Part shown: in pieces, positions 45,518 to 53,859 of the stretch
How the letters are laid out: the number at the start of each line of letters is the position of its first letter
Numbering within the stretch: position 1 is the first letter of the stretch
NCBI GenBank assembly: GCA_964482405.1
Contig: CAYZXH010000001.1
Coordinates: forward strand, 7,122 to 71,121
Length of the DNA: 64,000 nucleotides
DNA from: Zestomicrobium sp964482405
GTDB lineage: Archaea > Thermoproteota > Thermoprotei_A > Sulfolobales > NBVN01
Reading direction: 5' to 3'
Program-made: the position numbers and the translations under genes
The notes under the pieces: generated by a model
Told to the model about the DNA's origin: nothing
Database searches by the model: none
The model's input: the letters and a program-made list of their open reading frames with translations, nothing else

Positions 45518-46366
45518 TTACTTAGGTGGGTAGATAGTTAAGAGACCTATTAATATGGCCTCGGTGAGCGGTGATAGGACCGGTGAGTAATCTATGTTTT
45601 TACTACTTAGCTCTATGTCTAGACTTAAAACCTTCTTAAAGTTTTCTCTGTCTTCAAGCTTGTGCGGGAACTTAACGACAGCGCCTAGAGCACTTAATAA
45701 TGTTGAGTAAGAAGCTATCGCTGAAGTGTTGAAGTCGTTTTCCTTCTCATACTCTTTGATGAAAGCGTTCGAAGCTTCCAGAACGTAGTTATACTTCGTT
45801 GTCGCTAAACTCAGGTACTTGTAGTTGCTGGATAGGAGATTCAAGAATTCCTCAAGAGTTAAAGACTCAGAGATTATTTTGCTGGACGTTAAGCTTGACT
45901 CATAAAGTGCTCTACTTACGTCACCGCCGGCATTCTTTAAAGCCTCGTAAATCTTCAGAACTTCTTGAGGACCCGTGTAACTCAGGAGTGACTTCCTAGC
46001 ACTTATGTATGTCTGAATCAGGAACTTATCCCTCATCCTCAAAGTATAGGACGCCGCAACACAAGCGGGTATCATGAAGATATGAAATTCAGGCAGGTGA
46101 ACTCTCTTGAGGTAGGAGATGTTATCTTGTATAGAGTCTCTTATAAGAGTCCCTAAACCAATATCGACGAAGCCTAAAGAACCTGCAGCGACGCTAGCGC
46201 CTAGCTCGATAGATTTTAAGTAGCTTCTCAGAGAAGAAGTTAATAAAGCCACGTAAGATCTCAAGTCCTTAAATCTTAGAGAATATCTGTGAGGCGCTCC
46301 GGGCTTAACGTAAGAGTAAACAGCTATGTCTACAGAGTCTATCAGCCCACGTAAAACCACCGACAA
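45518..46366 (-). CDS. CitG/MdcB-family triphosphoribosyl-dephospho-CoA synthase-like protein
   Basis: 282 helical residues. The N-terminal VDIAVYSYVKPGAPHRYS (about 12-29) resembles the EVxxxPKPG.VD motif of CitG-type enzymes, which make the prosthetic group of citrate or malonate decarboxylase, and the body has the same all-helical pattern. Archaeal members of this family occur without citrate lyase, and the reaction there is unknown. No citCDEF or mdc genes are seen here. Monocistronic, ending 10 bp from tRNA-Gln. Confidence 0.55.
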   Translation of the reverse strand: MSVVLRGLIDSVDIAVYSYVKPGAPHRYSLRFKDLRSYVALLTSSLRSYLKSIELGASVAAGSLGFVDIGLGTLIRDSIQDNISYLKRVHLPEFHIFMIPACVAASYTLRMRDKFLIQTYISARKSLLSYTGPQEVLKIYEALKNAGGDVSRALYESSLTSSKIISESLTLEEFLNLLSSNYKYLSLATTKYNYVLEASNAFIKEYEKENDFNTSAIASYSTLLSALGAVVKFPHKLEDRENFKKVLSLDIELSSKNIDYSPVLSPLTEAILIGLLTIYPPK

Positions 46367-46467
46367 AACCGGAACCCCTCAGATATAACTATCTCAAAGT
46401 AATAAACGAAACACCCTCAAGCGAGGGTTACTTCTTAAAATAAATCAAGACCGCCACATAATATTAG

Positions 46468-47190
46468 GTGAGATATATTAAGGAAGTTACCTACCCTATA
46501 ACGACTTTCCTACTTTTCCACGAGTTATGCCCCTTACTAGGCTTAAGTAGTGAGTACTCGATTTACTTACCCATAGTATTCACGATACTACTGTGCTACG
46601 GTGACAGAATCAAGATATTCTTGCTGAGTAAAACAGTCAGCGGTGACTTACTAAAAGTGATTGATTTAAGCTACGGTAGGTTAAGGGCCCTACAGAAAAT
46701 TAGGCTGAGGACTGCCCAGAAGCTAAGAATTTACGTTAACTTAACCGGCCTGCTATTCCCGGTCGTCTTAGCACTATCATTAAGTGCTTACCTAATCCGT
46801 CAAACACCTAACTATCTCGTAACATACCTCTTACTACTCTCGTTTCTGACAGCCACGTACAATAGGCTCTCAATAACTGTTTACGAGAAGGGAATACTTG
46901 TCTCATTAGCCTCCAGCGTCGTCGTCACGGCTATGTCAACGCTTGCAATAAGCATACACTATAAGCTGGGCGCGGACGTAACTTTCATGACAGCATACTC
47001 CGTCAGCGCTCTAGCAGCTCTGATAGGTATAGACTTACTGAACCTGAGATACGCGACATTCTTCAACACTAAGTCAATAATTATGGGTGGGTATGGAGTT
47101 AAAGACGCGATATTCCTTATCCCAGCCCTCTCCTCGATAACGGCAAAGCTACTCTATAGCTTGATAACTAATCTACCCTCCTATATCTAA
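46468..47190 (+). CDS. DUF1614-family membrane protein
   Basis: 240 residues with about seven hydrophobic helices. The central LLFPVVLALSLSAYLIRQTP (near residue 94-113) and the C-terminal GIDLLNLRYA...IIMGGYGVKDAIFLIPALSS match the pattern of DUF1614 membrane proteins common in archaea. Function unknown. Its 3' end overlaps the convergent gene 47168 by about 23 bp. Confidence 0.65.
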   Translation: MRYIKEVTYPITTFLLFHELCPLLGLSSEYSIYLPIVFTILLCYGDRIKIFLLSKTVSGDLLKVIDLSYGRLRALQKIRLRTAQKLRIYVNLTGLLFPVVLALSLSAYLIRQTPNYLVTYLLLLSFLTATYNRLSITVYEKGILVSLASSVVVTAMSTLAISIHYKLGADVTFMTAYSVSALAALIGIDLLNLRYATFFNTKSIIMGGYGVKDAIFLIPALSSITAKLLYSLITNLPSYI

Positions 47191-47509
47191 GCCCCGCCTC
47201 CCTGAGTAGCGAAGTGATTAAGTCATTAATCAACACTAACTTCTCCGGAATCAACGTATCCACGGATACCTTAACCAAGAAGTATCGGGCTTCAAACATT
47301 CTGGTCTCGGCGCCGTAAGGCTGTGGGAGAATCTTAACTAAGGTATCTGAAGAACCGCAAACATATGAGTGTTCCTCAATACTACAAACATAACCCAACT
47401 TCTTCAAGCCTTCCTTCACCAAACTCAAAGTCTTAACTAGTAAGTCGTAGGTCTCGGGAAGGGATTCAATTAACAACACAGTAGTGAAAACCCTGCAATT
47501 ACTGTTCAA
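47168..47509 (-). CDS. Small conserved hypothetical protein downstream of ilvA
   Basis: About 113 residues. The frame extends back to 47530, inside the end of the threonine dehydratase gene. TTG 47509 (overlap of 11 bp with ilvA) or GTG 47479 are better starts than GTG 47530. The sequence has an alpha/beta pattern with two cysteines in the middle and no membrane part. The family is not recognised; it is likely translated from the ilvA mRNA. Confidence 0.5.
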   Translation of the reverse strand: MNSNCRVFTTVLLIESLPETYDLLVKTLSLVKEGLKKLGYVCSIEEHSYVCGSSDTLVKILPQPYGAETRMFEARYFLVKVSVDTLIPEKLVLINDLITSLLREAGLRYRRVD

Positions 47510-48746
47510 GTACTTCAACCCCGGACTCACGTAATTTCGTGATCGCGGTCTTAATTACCTGCTCACTTGAGACCTCCATTAATATCTTGACTTTGGCGTA
47601 ACCAGGCTTTATATCTAGGTCGAACCTATCATGCGTTATATCGAGAATATTACACCTCAAATCAGCGAGTATTCTCAAGACCTTCTCTAAGCTTCCTGGA
47701 ACGTCTTTTAAAGAAAGAGTTATTCTAGCGACCCTGCCCTCACGTATCAAGCCCCTCATTAAGATCCTGTAAAGAGTTGTGAGATCCGCGTTCCCGCCGC
47801 TAACGACCGCAACGACGTTCTCGCCCGGAATCTCATCACTCCTAGACAGTAGGGCGGCCACAGGGAGTGCTCCCGCTCCCTCAGCAAGCAACTTAGTCCT
47901 CTCTAGCAGTAAGTAGATAGCTCTAGCAATCTGATCCTCCTCCACCTCAATGACTAAGTCAACGTAGTTACGGATTATCTCGAAAGTTAAATCACCTAAA
48001 CTCTTAGTTAAGACGCCGTCAGCTAGTGAGGGCTGTGGTAACACAGTCACCGGCTTGCCAACACTTAAAGACAGCCTAGTCTTAGCCGCTACTGAGGGCT
48101 CCACGCCCACTACCTTAACCCTCCCCTTACTGAGCTTTTTAACAGCTAGTGCGATACCGGATATTAGCCCCCCTCCCCCGATGGGCACGACCACTGTGTC
48201 AACATTACTCACGTCCTCAATTATCTCTAACCCTATAGTTCCCTGCCCTGCTATGACGTAAGGGTCGTTGAACGGGTGTATGAGGCTCATCCTCCTCTCC
48301 TCACTAATTTCCAGAGCCTTCCTGAAGGCGTCATCATATATCTGACCATACAGCAAAACCTCACTACCGTAAGACTTAACAGCGTTTATCTTGTATGTCG
48401 GGGCTGTTTCAGGCATGACTATCAGAGAGTGTATGTTCAGCTCCCTAGCAGAGTAAGCAACACCCTGAGCGTGATTACCTGAAGAAGCCGTGACCACCCC
48501 TCTAGACCTAACCTCCTGGGGCAGGGTGTATATCTTGAAGTAAGCACCCCTAACCTTAAAAGACCCTGTTTTCTGAAGGTTCTCAAGCTTTAAGTACACG
48601 GATTTCCCTGCGAGCGATGAGAAGAAAGCTGAGTGAAACACGGGAGTTCTGTGAATAACTGGCTTAAGAATCTCAGAAGCTTTAAGTATTAAGTCGAATA
48701 ACTCATCAACACCTTGACTCACGAAATCTTCACACCCTAAAAACAT
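47499..48746 (-). CDS. ilvA: Threonine dehydratase with ACT domain
   Basis: 415 residues of fold-type II PLP enzyme. ENLQKTGSFKVRGAYF carries the PLP lysine, Lys64. Further on SSGNHAQGVAYSA (substrate loop) and VPIGGGGLISGIA (phosphate-binding glycines) follow. The C-terminal 80 residues (about 335-415) hold an ACT-like domain beginning RVARITLSLKDVPGSLEKVL, so it should respond to an amino acid such as isoleucine. It deaminates threonine to 2-oxobutyrate, for isoleucine synthesis or threonine catabolism. Confidence 0.93.
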   Translation of the reverse strand: MFLGCEDFVSQGVDELFDLILKASEILKPVIHRTPVFHSAFFSSLAGKSVYLKLENLQKTGSFKVRGAYFKIYTLPQEVRSRGVVTASSGNHAQGVAYSARELNIHSLIVMPETAPTYKINAVKSYGSEVLLYGQIYDDAFRKALEISEERRMSLIHPFNDPYVIAGQGTIGLEIIEDVSNVDTVVVPIGGGGLISGIALAVKKLSKGRVKVVGVEPSVAAKTRLSLSVGKPVTVLPQPSLADGVLTKSLGDLTFEIIRNYVDLVIEVEEDQIARAIYLLLERTKLLAEGAGALPVAALLSRSDEIPGENVVAVVSGGNADLTTLYRILMRGLIREGRVARITLSLKDVPGSLEKVLRILADLRCNILDITHDRFDLDIKPGYAKVKILMEVSSEQVIKTAITKLRESGVEVLEQ

Positions 48747-48801
48747 TACGTCAGAACAAATTTTAAACTAGAAGTGATGAAATAGGAGGAGGTTTTACGT
48801 A

Positions 48802-49062
48802 TTGAGAGCGCGGAGAAGTGTGAGGAGCGTTAAGGAAGCCAAAGAATTATTCACTGAACTAAGCGATGCCATGGAGTGTGGGGAGAGAGTTAAGGTATTG
48901 ATTGAGGATATAAGCAAGATCCATGAATACGTGGAGCTCGTGATTAAATCTAAGCTCTCATTAATAGACGTTGAGGAAGCTGGTAAAAATTATTACCTAG
49001 TAATAGAGAACAGGTTCAGTAATAGGTGCGTGCAGAATGACCGAGAAAGTAGAGATAGATAA
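48802..49062 (+). CDS. Small hypothetical protein overlapping Lrp gene
   Basis: 86 residues from a TTG start behind GGAGGAGG. A short alpha/beta protein (VKVLIEDISKIHEYVELVIKSK in the middle) with no recognised family; a TusA-like fold is possible but not supported by a visible CPxP motif. It overlaps the following Lrp gene by 26 bp in a different frame, which is a large overlap for this genome; either its real stop is right or the Lrp start is later. Probably cotranscribed with the regulator. Confidence 0.5.
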   Translation: MRARRSVRSVKEAKELFTELSDAMECGERVKVLIEDISKIHEYVELVIKSKLSLIDVEEAGKNYYLVIENRFSNRCVQNDRESRDR

Positions 49063-49513
49063 GCTGGATATCATGATACTCGCAAAACTACTTGAAGATT
49101 CTAGAATACCTTTCAGGAGGCTAGCTCGTAGCTTAAGCGTTAGTGAGTCAACAATATACTTAAGAGTTAGAAAGCTAAGAAACAGCAGAATCCTCAAAAA
49201 TTACACGATCGACGTAGACTTAAACAAGCTCGGCTTCTTACAGCAAGTTTATGTTGAGATTAAGGTCATGCCTCAATACATCAAGAATATAGTAGAGGAA
49301 CTTAAGGAAAAACCAAGCGTTTTAGAAATCTATGAGGTGAGCGGTGAGTACCCACTCCTAGTCAAGATAGTGTCCACCAGCAACGAAGAACTTTCATCCA
49401 CCATAGATGAGATAGCCTTAATTAAGGGAATTACTGAGTTGAAGGTCAAGTACGTTTTCAAAACTTTGGAGAGTAAAAACATAGGCAAGGTATTCTCAAG
49501 ACTGAGTATTTGA
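49037..49513 (+). CDS. Lrp/AsnC-family transcription regulator
   Basis: 158 residues. The N-terminal winged helix (about 6-55) has the DIMILAKLLEDSRIPFRRLARSLSVSESTIYLRVRKL pattern of Lrp proteins, and the C-terminal RAM ligand domain (about 70-145, VEIKVMPQYIKNIVEELK..VLEIYEVSGEYPLLVKI) follows. It probably senses an amino acid and controls nearby metabolism genes; the divergent ilvA gene is an obvious candidate target. Confidence 0.9.
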   Translation: MTEKVEIDKLDIMILAKLLEDSRIPFRRLARSLSVSESTIYLRVRKLRNSRILKNYTIDVDLNKLGFLQQVYVEIKVMPQYIKNIVEELKEKPSVLEIYEVSGEYPLLVKIVSTSNEELSSTIDEIALIKGITELKVKYVFKTLESKNIGKVFSRLSI

Positions 49514-49576
49514 AGAGATAACTCAAAAAACACTAACTTCTAGCTAAGATTTAGAAACCAGTCCAACTCAATGATT

Positions 49577-50467
49577 TTATTTCTTGAGTTTCCTCAGTAA
49601 GTAGTCTACTATCTTAGGTGCGGGATTCACTCCGGTACCTGCGTGAAAGCCTTGCCAGTTAGGCATTGCGTTAACTTCGTAAACTACGTAACCATCCTCG
49701 GTCTCGCCTACGTCGACCCCTGCGTAGTCTAGTTTCAGAACTTTAGTAGCTTTTAAAGATAGTTCTGCTAATTCAGCGTCTACCGGCGCTTTCTCAACTC
49801 TCGCACCCTGAGCTACGTTGGTTTTCCAAGTATTCTCGGGTTTATACCTGTATATCGCGCCCAGAATCTCATCACCTACTATGAAGACTCTTATATCTCG
49901 CTCCTTGGCTCTAGCGTATTTCTGTATTAGGAGTGGCTGGCTATGGCTAAGCCAGGTCTTGCCTATTATGTAGGCTATGTCAGGATCTGAAACAAGTAGT
50001 GAGCCGTAACCCATACTCCCTATCAATGGCTTAATGACTGTCTTACCCCAAGATCTCACTGTCTCGCTTAACACGTAGACGTCCTCAGTAATCTTAGTTT
50101 CAGGAACCCTCACCCCGGAACTAGCTAGTAATTGAGTTGCTCTATACTTATCGCGAGCGTTCAGGAAGCCCTCACTACTATTGACTAGTAAAGCACCACC
50201 TATCTCAAGCTGTTTCAGTATGTTTACCCTCTTGAGAAGGGTCTCCATACTCGCTACGGAACCAACCCCCCTCACCAAGCCACCATCTATCTCGACTAAG
50301 TGATCACTACCGTAACTAATCCTCAGACTACCGTCTTTTGAGACTTCACCGTTAAGTCTCGAGATTCTTAAGTAGAGAACGGAAACACCCTTCCTCAACA
50401 ATTCCGTAAGTAACTCCCTAGCAGTCTGGGGAGGCACGGGAGCCTCGTGAATTACAGCAACCCTCAA
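49577..50467 (-). CDS. RimK-type ATP-grasp ligase (glutamate-adding; MptN/LysX-like)
   Basis: 296 residues. ATP-grasp features are VIKPLIGSMGYGSLLV (about 140-155), RDIRVFIVGDEILGAIYRY, the ATP/Mg region VDVGETEDGYVVYEVNAMPNWQGF. This is the RimK/LysX/MptN branch, which adds amino acids such as glutamate to small cofactors or proteins. Three pterin genes (mptG, mptE, DUF447) lie within 3.8 kb, so methanopterin glutamylation is plausible; LysW-type lysine biosynthesis is the alternative, but no lysW is seen. Confidence 0.8.
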   Translation of the reverse strand: MRVAVIHEAPVPPQTARELLTELLRKGVSVLYLRISRLNGEVSKDGSLRISYGSDHLVEIDGGLVRGVGSVASMETLLKRVNILKQLEIGGALLVNSSEGFLNARDKYRATQLLASSGVRVPETKITEDVYVLSETVRSWGKTVIKPLIGSMGYGSLLVSDPDIAYIIGKTWLSHSQPLLIQKYARAKERDIRVFIVGDEILGAIYRYKPENTWKTNVAQGARVEKAPVDAELAELSLKATKVLKLDYAGVDVGETEDGYVVYEVNAMPNWQGFHAGTGVNPAPKIVDYLLRKLKK

Positions 50468-50543
50468 ACATCGTTACCTCAAGAGTATTTAGCTTAGGCA
50501 ACTATTTAAGGACTACACAAATAAACATCTAGAGTGGGGTAAC

Positions 50544-51512
50544 GTGATTGAGTGGATACTGATACCAGCAACGACTACGCTGGCGTCAACCTACTTAATT
50601 ATGAGTGTGGAGAAGAGTAGGGGGATAACATCCCCGGATATTCATAAGCCCGGGAAGCCTAGAATACCCAAGACAGCAGGACCGGCGTTCATGATTACCT
50701 TGCTAGCTGGGTTAATTCTCTCCCTATCAAACAACATGACTTTATTCACGTGCCACGTCCTAGCAGCGGTGATCGCCGGCTTAATAGGGTTTTGCGACGA
50801 CTTTAAGGGTCTTGGAGCTTTGTGGAAAGTGGTTTTGCTCACACTTCCCTCACTACCAGTCCTCCTCGGTGCTGCTTACGTGCCAAGACCTTATATACCG
50901 TTAGTTGGTTCCTTGAGGATACACATAATATACCCGTTGCTTCTACCACTAGCTTACAGCGTGTCAACGAACGCTTACAACATGATCGACACACACAACG
51001 GTATCGCGGTAACAGCAGCACTCACATCATCGATAGCCTTGTTGATATCCACCGTGGACAAACCCCAACCACTGGATGAGGGCTTCATATTCTCGCTATT
51101 CGTCATATCCTTCCTAATTAGTTACTTCCCCTTCAACGCGTATCCCTCAAAGATATTTAATGGTAATAGCGGTTCCTTCATGTTAGGATCCTTAGTAGCT
51201 TCTCAAGCAATATTATTGAGGAGAGAGTACTTAGCGCTATTGCTTTACATACCCTTAATAATTAACGGTTTCAGCATATTGACTAGCATCGGCGGATTCA
51301 TGAATAAGGAGAGGATTTCGAGACCCGTGATAATAACCGAGGATATGAGGGTAGCTCCGAATAAATCAAGTAAGGCGCCAGTCACGTTGGTTCAATTACT
51401 AGTATTGGGGAAACCTCTCACCGAGAAGGAGTTAATAAAGCTTTACAACCTTTTAATACTCTTAAACACCATTTTTTCACTAATTGTTTACCACGTGTTA
51501 GCTAACTTGTGA
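50544..51512 (+). CDS. aglH: GT4-family UDP-sugar:polyprenol phosphate sugar-1-phosphate transferase (AglH/Alg7-like)
   Basis: 322 residues with about ten hydrophobic helices. The DDFKGLG loop (near residue 87-93), NAYNMIDTHNG, and FNGNSGSFMLGS with acidic/Asn residues for Mg and UDP are the family's catalytic loops. It starts lipid-linked glycan assembly for N-glycosylation by placing GlcNAc-1-phosphate or similar on dolichyl phosphate at the membrane. Divergent from the RimK gene. Confidence 0.87.
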   Translation: MIEWILIPATTTLASTYLIMSVEKSRGITSPDIHKPGKPRIPKTAGPAFMITLLAGLILSLSNNMTLFTCHVLAAVIAGLIGFCDDFKGLGALWKVVLLTLPSLPVLLGAAYVPRPYIPLVGSLRIHIIYPLLLPLAYSVSTNAYNMIDTHNGIAVTAALTSSIALLISTVDKPQPLDEGFIFSLFVISFLISYFPFNAYPSKIFNGNSGSFMLGSLVASQAILLRREYLALLLYIPLIINGFSILTSIGGFMNKERISRPVIITEDMRVAPNKSSKAPVTLVQLLVLGKPLTEKELIKLYNLLILLNTIFSLIVYHVLANL

Positions 51513-51527
51513 TACCCGAGTAACGCG

Positions 51528-52481
51528 TTAAAGGATGTAGTGCCCTTTCCTTGAAACTTCCGTTACCCAAAATCTAAGATTGAGGGAATTGCTTAACTCG
51601 TTTAAAGCCCCAATAACTCTCTCACCTCTCCTCCAATTCTCGACGAAACCGTAGATTGCAGGCCCCCAACTACTTTGCCCTAACGCTGTAACACCATTCC
51701 TATTTAGTGTTTCAGCTATTATCGAGGATTCCTCGCTAGAGTATATGCCGCCTTGATACTTACTGAAGTACTGACCCGCAAGTAATTGTATTCTAGACAA
51801 GGCCTTACTAAAGATACTGAAATCACCGAGTCTAACCGAGGTTATTAGGTGAGTGAAGAGAGCGTAGAGTTCTGCTTGATTCTCATGCTGTTCCACACTA
51901 CTTAACGCGGGCTCTTCCTCCCTCTCGTGAAAACCTCTAACGCCCTCTGGTAGCGCAATTAAAACCTTCCACTTAGGAGGTCTTAACCTAGCTAACAACT
52001 CAGGATACTTAAGAATACCGTTCCCTCGAAACACGCCAGTGTCTGCCACGAACCCACCGTATAAGAAGGTATAAATACCTATGCCTGAGACATGACCCAC
52101 ACCCAGTTTCCTAGCTAAGTGATCTATAGGATCGTTACTCTCAACGTAACCGAGGATTTTAAGTGATTTGAGCAAGCCCATAACCAGCTTAGTCCTCGAT
52201 CCAAGACCCACGTGGTGTTTTAAGAAACCAGAGATCTCTACAGTCAAACCATCTTCGATATTAAGCTCGCTTAACACTCCCGCAATTATTTTCTCAGATT
52301 CTTCAGTGGGGGTCTTTATTGTGAGTTTCCCTTCAGTCCTGGAAACCTTCATTATTATGTAAGGTTCTTTCACCGCTATCCCAGTAGATCCGAAGAGATA
52401 GGGCAGGTCTTTATACCTGTAAAAACCTAGGTGGAGCCTGTAGGGTACTCTTAACCTCACGCTACGTAGGTTATCTCGCAT
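51528..52481 (-). CDS. mptG: Beta-ribofuranosylaminobenzene 5'-phosphate synthase (MptG)
   Basis: 317 residues with GHMP-kinase-like pattern: RVPYRLHLGFYRY at the start and KHHVGLGSRTKLVMGLLKSL (about 88-107), the glycine-rich loop of the family. MptG-type enzymes condense 4-hydroxybenzoate or 4-aminobenzoate with phosphoribosyl diphosphate as the first step of tetrahydromethanopterin assembly. Its start overlaps the end of mptE by 25 bp, so the genes form a coupled pair. Confidence 0.8.
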   Translation of the reverse strand: MRDNLRSVRLRVPYRLHLGFYRYKDLPYLFGSTGIAVKEPYIIMKVSRTEGKLTIKTPTEESEKIIAGVLSELNIEDGLTVEISGFLKHHVGLGSRTKLVMGLLKSLKILGYVESNDPIDHLARKLGVGHVSGIGIYTFLYGGFVADTGVFRGNGILKYPELLARLRPPKWKVLIALPEGVRGFHEREEEPALSSVEQHENQAELYALFTHLITSVRLGDFSIFSKALSRIQLLAGQYFSKYQGGIYSSEESSIIAETLNRNGVTALGQSSWGPAIYGFVENWRRGERVIGALNELSNSLNLRFWVTEVSRKGHYIL

Positions 52482-53176
52482 CTCCAGCCCAACCTCATTA
52501 ATTCAATTAAGACTTTACACCAATAAAGCTTTCTTTTCTTTACCGGGGTTGCCGGAGCCTCGTTCTCTAGGTGAGGCTTAGAATACCTGCTCACGAGTCC
52601 TTCATAATCGAAGCCTACAAGCCCTACTTCAATTGCCTCATTCGCGAGAGCTAAGTATACGGCTCTATCCCCGTCGGTGAAGCCTCCGGAGAAACTTATG
52701 TTAGATGTTGTGTGTAAGACTTGGGAAGTGCCTAAGACTCTCTTCTCTTTCAATAATGGGATCCAGTGCTTTACCTTCTCCACGTTATCTCCGTGAGCGT
52801 GCACCACGATAAATCCGTCGAAAGACAATAGGTCGTTTAAGCTAACACCGTCAAGATCAGTGACCACCACGTGAGGCTCCACACTTACATGCCGACAACA
52901 CCTTAACGCGCCATCAGCAGCTATCACTACGTCGTAGAGACTCACTAACTCAGAGACCCTCACGCAACTCAGGCCTGCACCAACCACCAAGACTCTTGAG
53001 TCTTTAACGAGTTTCCTCAAATCCCGCAATACCTCATCACGCCCCCTACTAAATCCCTGCAGTATCATATTCAGGGTCTCGGCCGCTGTGAAGTCTTCAT
53101 CGTAGCTAAACCCGAACTCACGTCTAATGACGTCATGTAAGGAAGCCCACGCTAAGCTGTCCAATACACCCACCAA
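52457..53176 (-). CDS. mptE: 6-hydroxymethylpterin diphosphokinase MptE-like
   Basis: 239 residues of the DUF115/MptE family: VLVVGAGLSCVRV, VVIAADGALRCC, VVTDLDGV, VVHAHGDNVEK, GFTDGDRAVYLA and VGLVGFDYEG form the conserved set that binds pterin and ATP. It activates 6-hydroxymethyl-7,8-dihydropterin with a diphosphate for joining to the MptG product. It heads the mptE-mptG pair and is divergent from the DUF447 gene, with which it shares a 38-bp promoter gap. Confidence 0.85.
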   Translation of the reverse strand: MVGVLDSLAWASLHDVIRREFGFSYDEDFTAAETLNMILQGFSRGRDEVLRDLRKLVKDSRVLVVGAGLSCVRVSELVSLYDVVIAADGALRCCRHVSVEPHVVVTDLDGVSLNDLLSFDGFIVVHAHGDNVEKVKHWIPLLKEKRVLGTSQVLHTTSNISFSGGFTDGDRAVYLALANEAIEVGLVGFDYEGLVSRYSKPHLENEAPATPVKKRKLYWCKVLIELMRLGWRCEITYVA

Positions 53177-53214
53177 AAACAGAACACTTAAGGTAAATTT
53201 AACTTATCACCTTA

Positions 53215-53859
53215 TTGTTAAGTATTTTTAAGGTGGTGGGGACGAAGATTGTTAATAAGTTCCTTAGGTTCGGCTATCACGAATCAATAGCTGTGACCTT
53301 AAACGAGGAGTTAAAGCCTCACGCGGCTCCGATGGGTGTAGAGTATGATGAGCCGCACCTAATACTCAAGCCTTATAGAAACACCAAGACTTACGCAAAC
53401 CTCATTTCCAGACCCCCATTATCCTTAAACTTCACGAGCGACTCAAGATACTTTTTCAAGGCTATATTTTGCCAGAAAGAACTGGTTTTCGACTTCATTG
53501 ATCAAGGTGAGGTGCCGGTAATTAGAGGTGATTTTGATTTATATGTGGTGGGACGAGCTAAACTTTCAGGCATGGCTGGTGAGAGAGCGGTTTTCTTGGT
53601 TACGGCTGAGAAGGTTTATGAAGGTCCTGGATCTAGGTTAGCTTTAAGTAGAGCTAACAACGCCTTACTCGAAGCGCTAGTTTACTACACTAAGGTTGTC
53701 GCGTTAGTTAATGAAGGATATAAAGACTTAACAGAGTACCTCAATTTATTAAGAATAAACCTCAATTTAGTTAGGAAGCTGGGGAGTCACGAACTAATTG
53801 AGATGGCTAACATCGTTGAGGGGAAGTTAAATGGATTATTAGGTGATGTGCTGGAATGA
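53215..53859 (+). CDS. DUF447-family flavin-reductase-like protein
   Basis: 214 residues. ESIAVTLNEELKPHAAPMGV (about 24-43) and the following RNTKTYANLISRPPLSLNFTSD match DUF447, a split-barrel FMN-binding-like family often found with methanopterin genes in methanogens and methylotrophs. Its exact reaction is not known. The TTG start at 53215 would be nearly leaderless, with a TATA-like TAAATTTAA about 25 nt upstream; a GTG near 53230 is the alternative. It overlaps the OPT gene by 4 bp. Confidence 0.75.
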   Translation: MLSIFKVVGTKIVNKFLRFGYHESIAVTLNEELKPHAAPMGVEYDEPHLILKPYRNTKTYANLISRPPLSLNFTSDSRYFFKAIFCQKELVFDFIDQGEVPVIRGDFDLYVVGRAKLSGMAGERAVFLVTAEKVYEGPGSRLALSRANNALLEALVYYTKVVALVNEGYKDLTEYLNLLRINLNLVRKLGSHELIEMANIVEGKLNGLLGDVLE

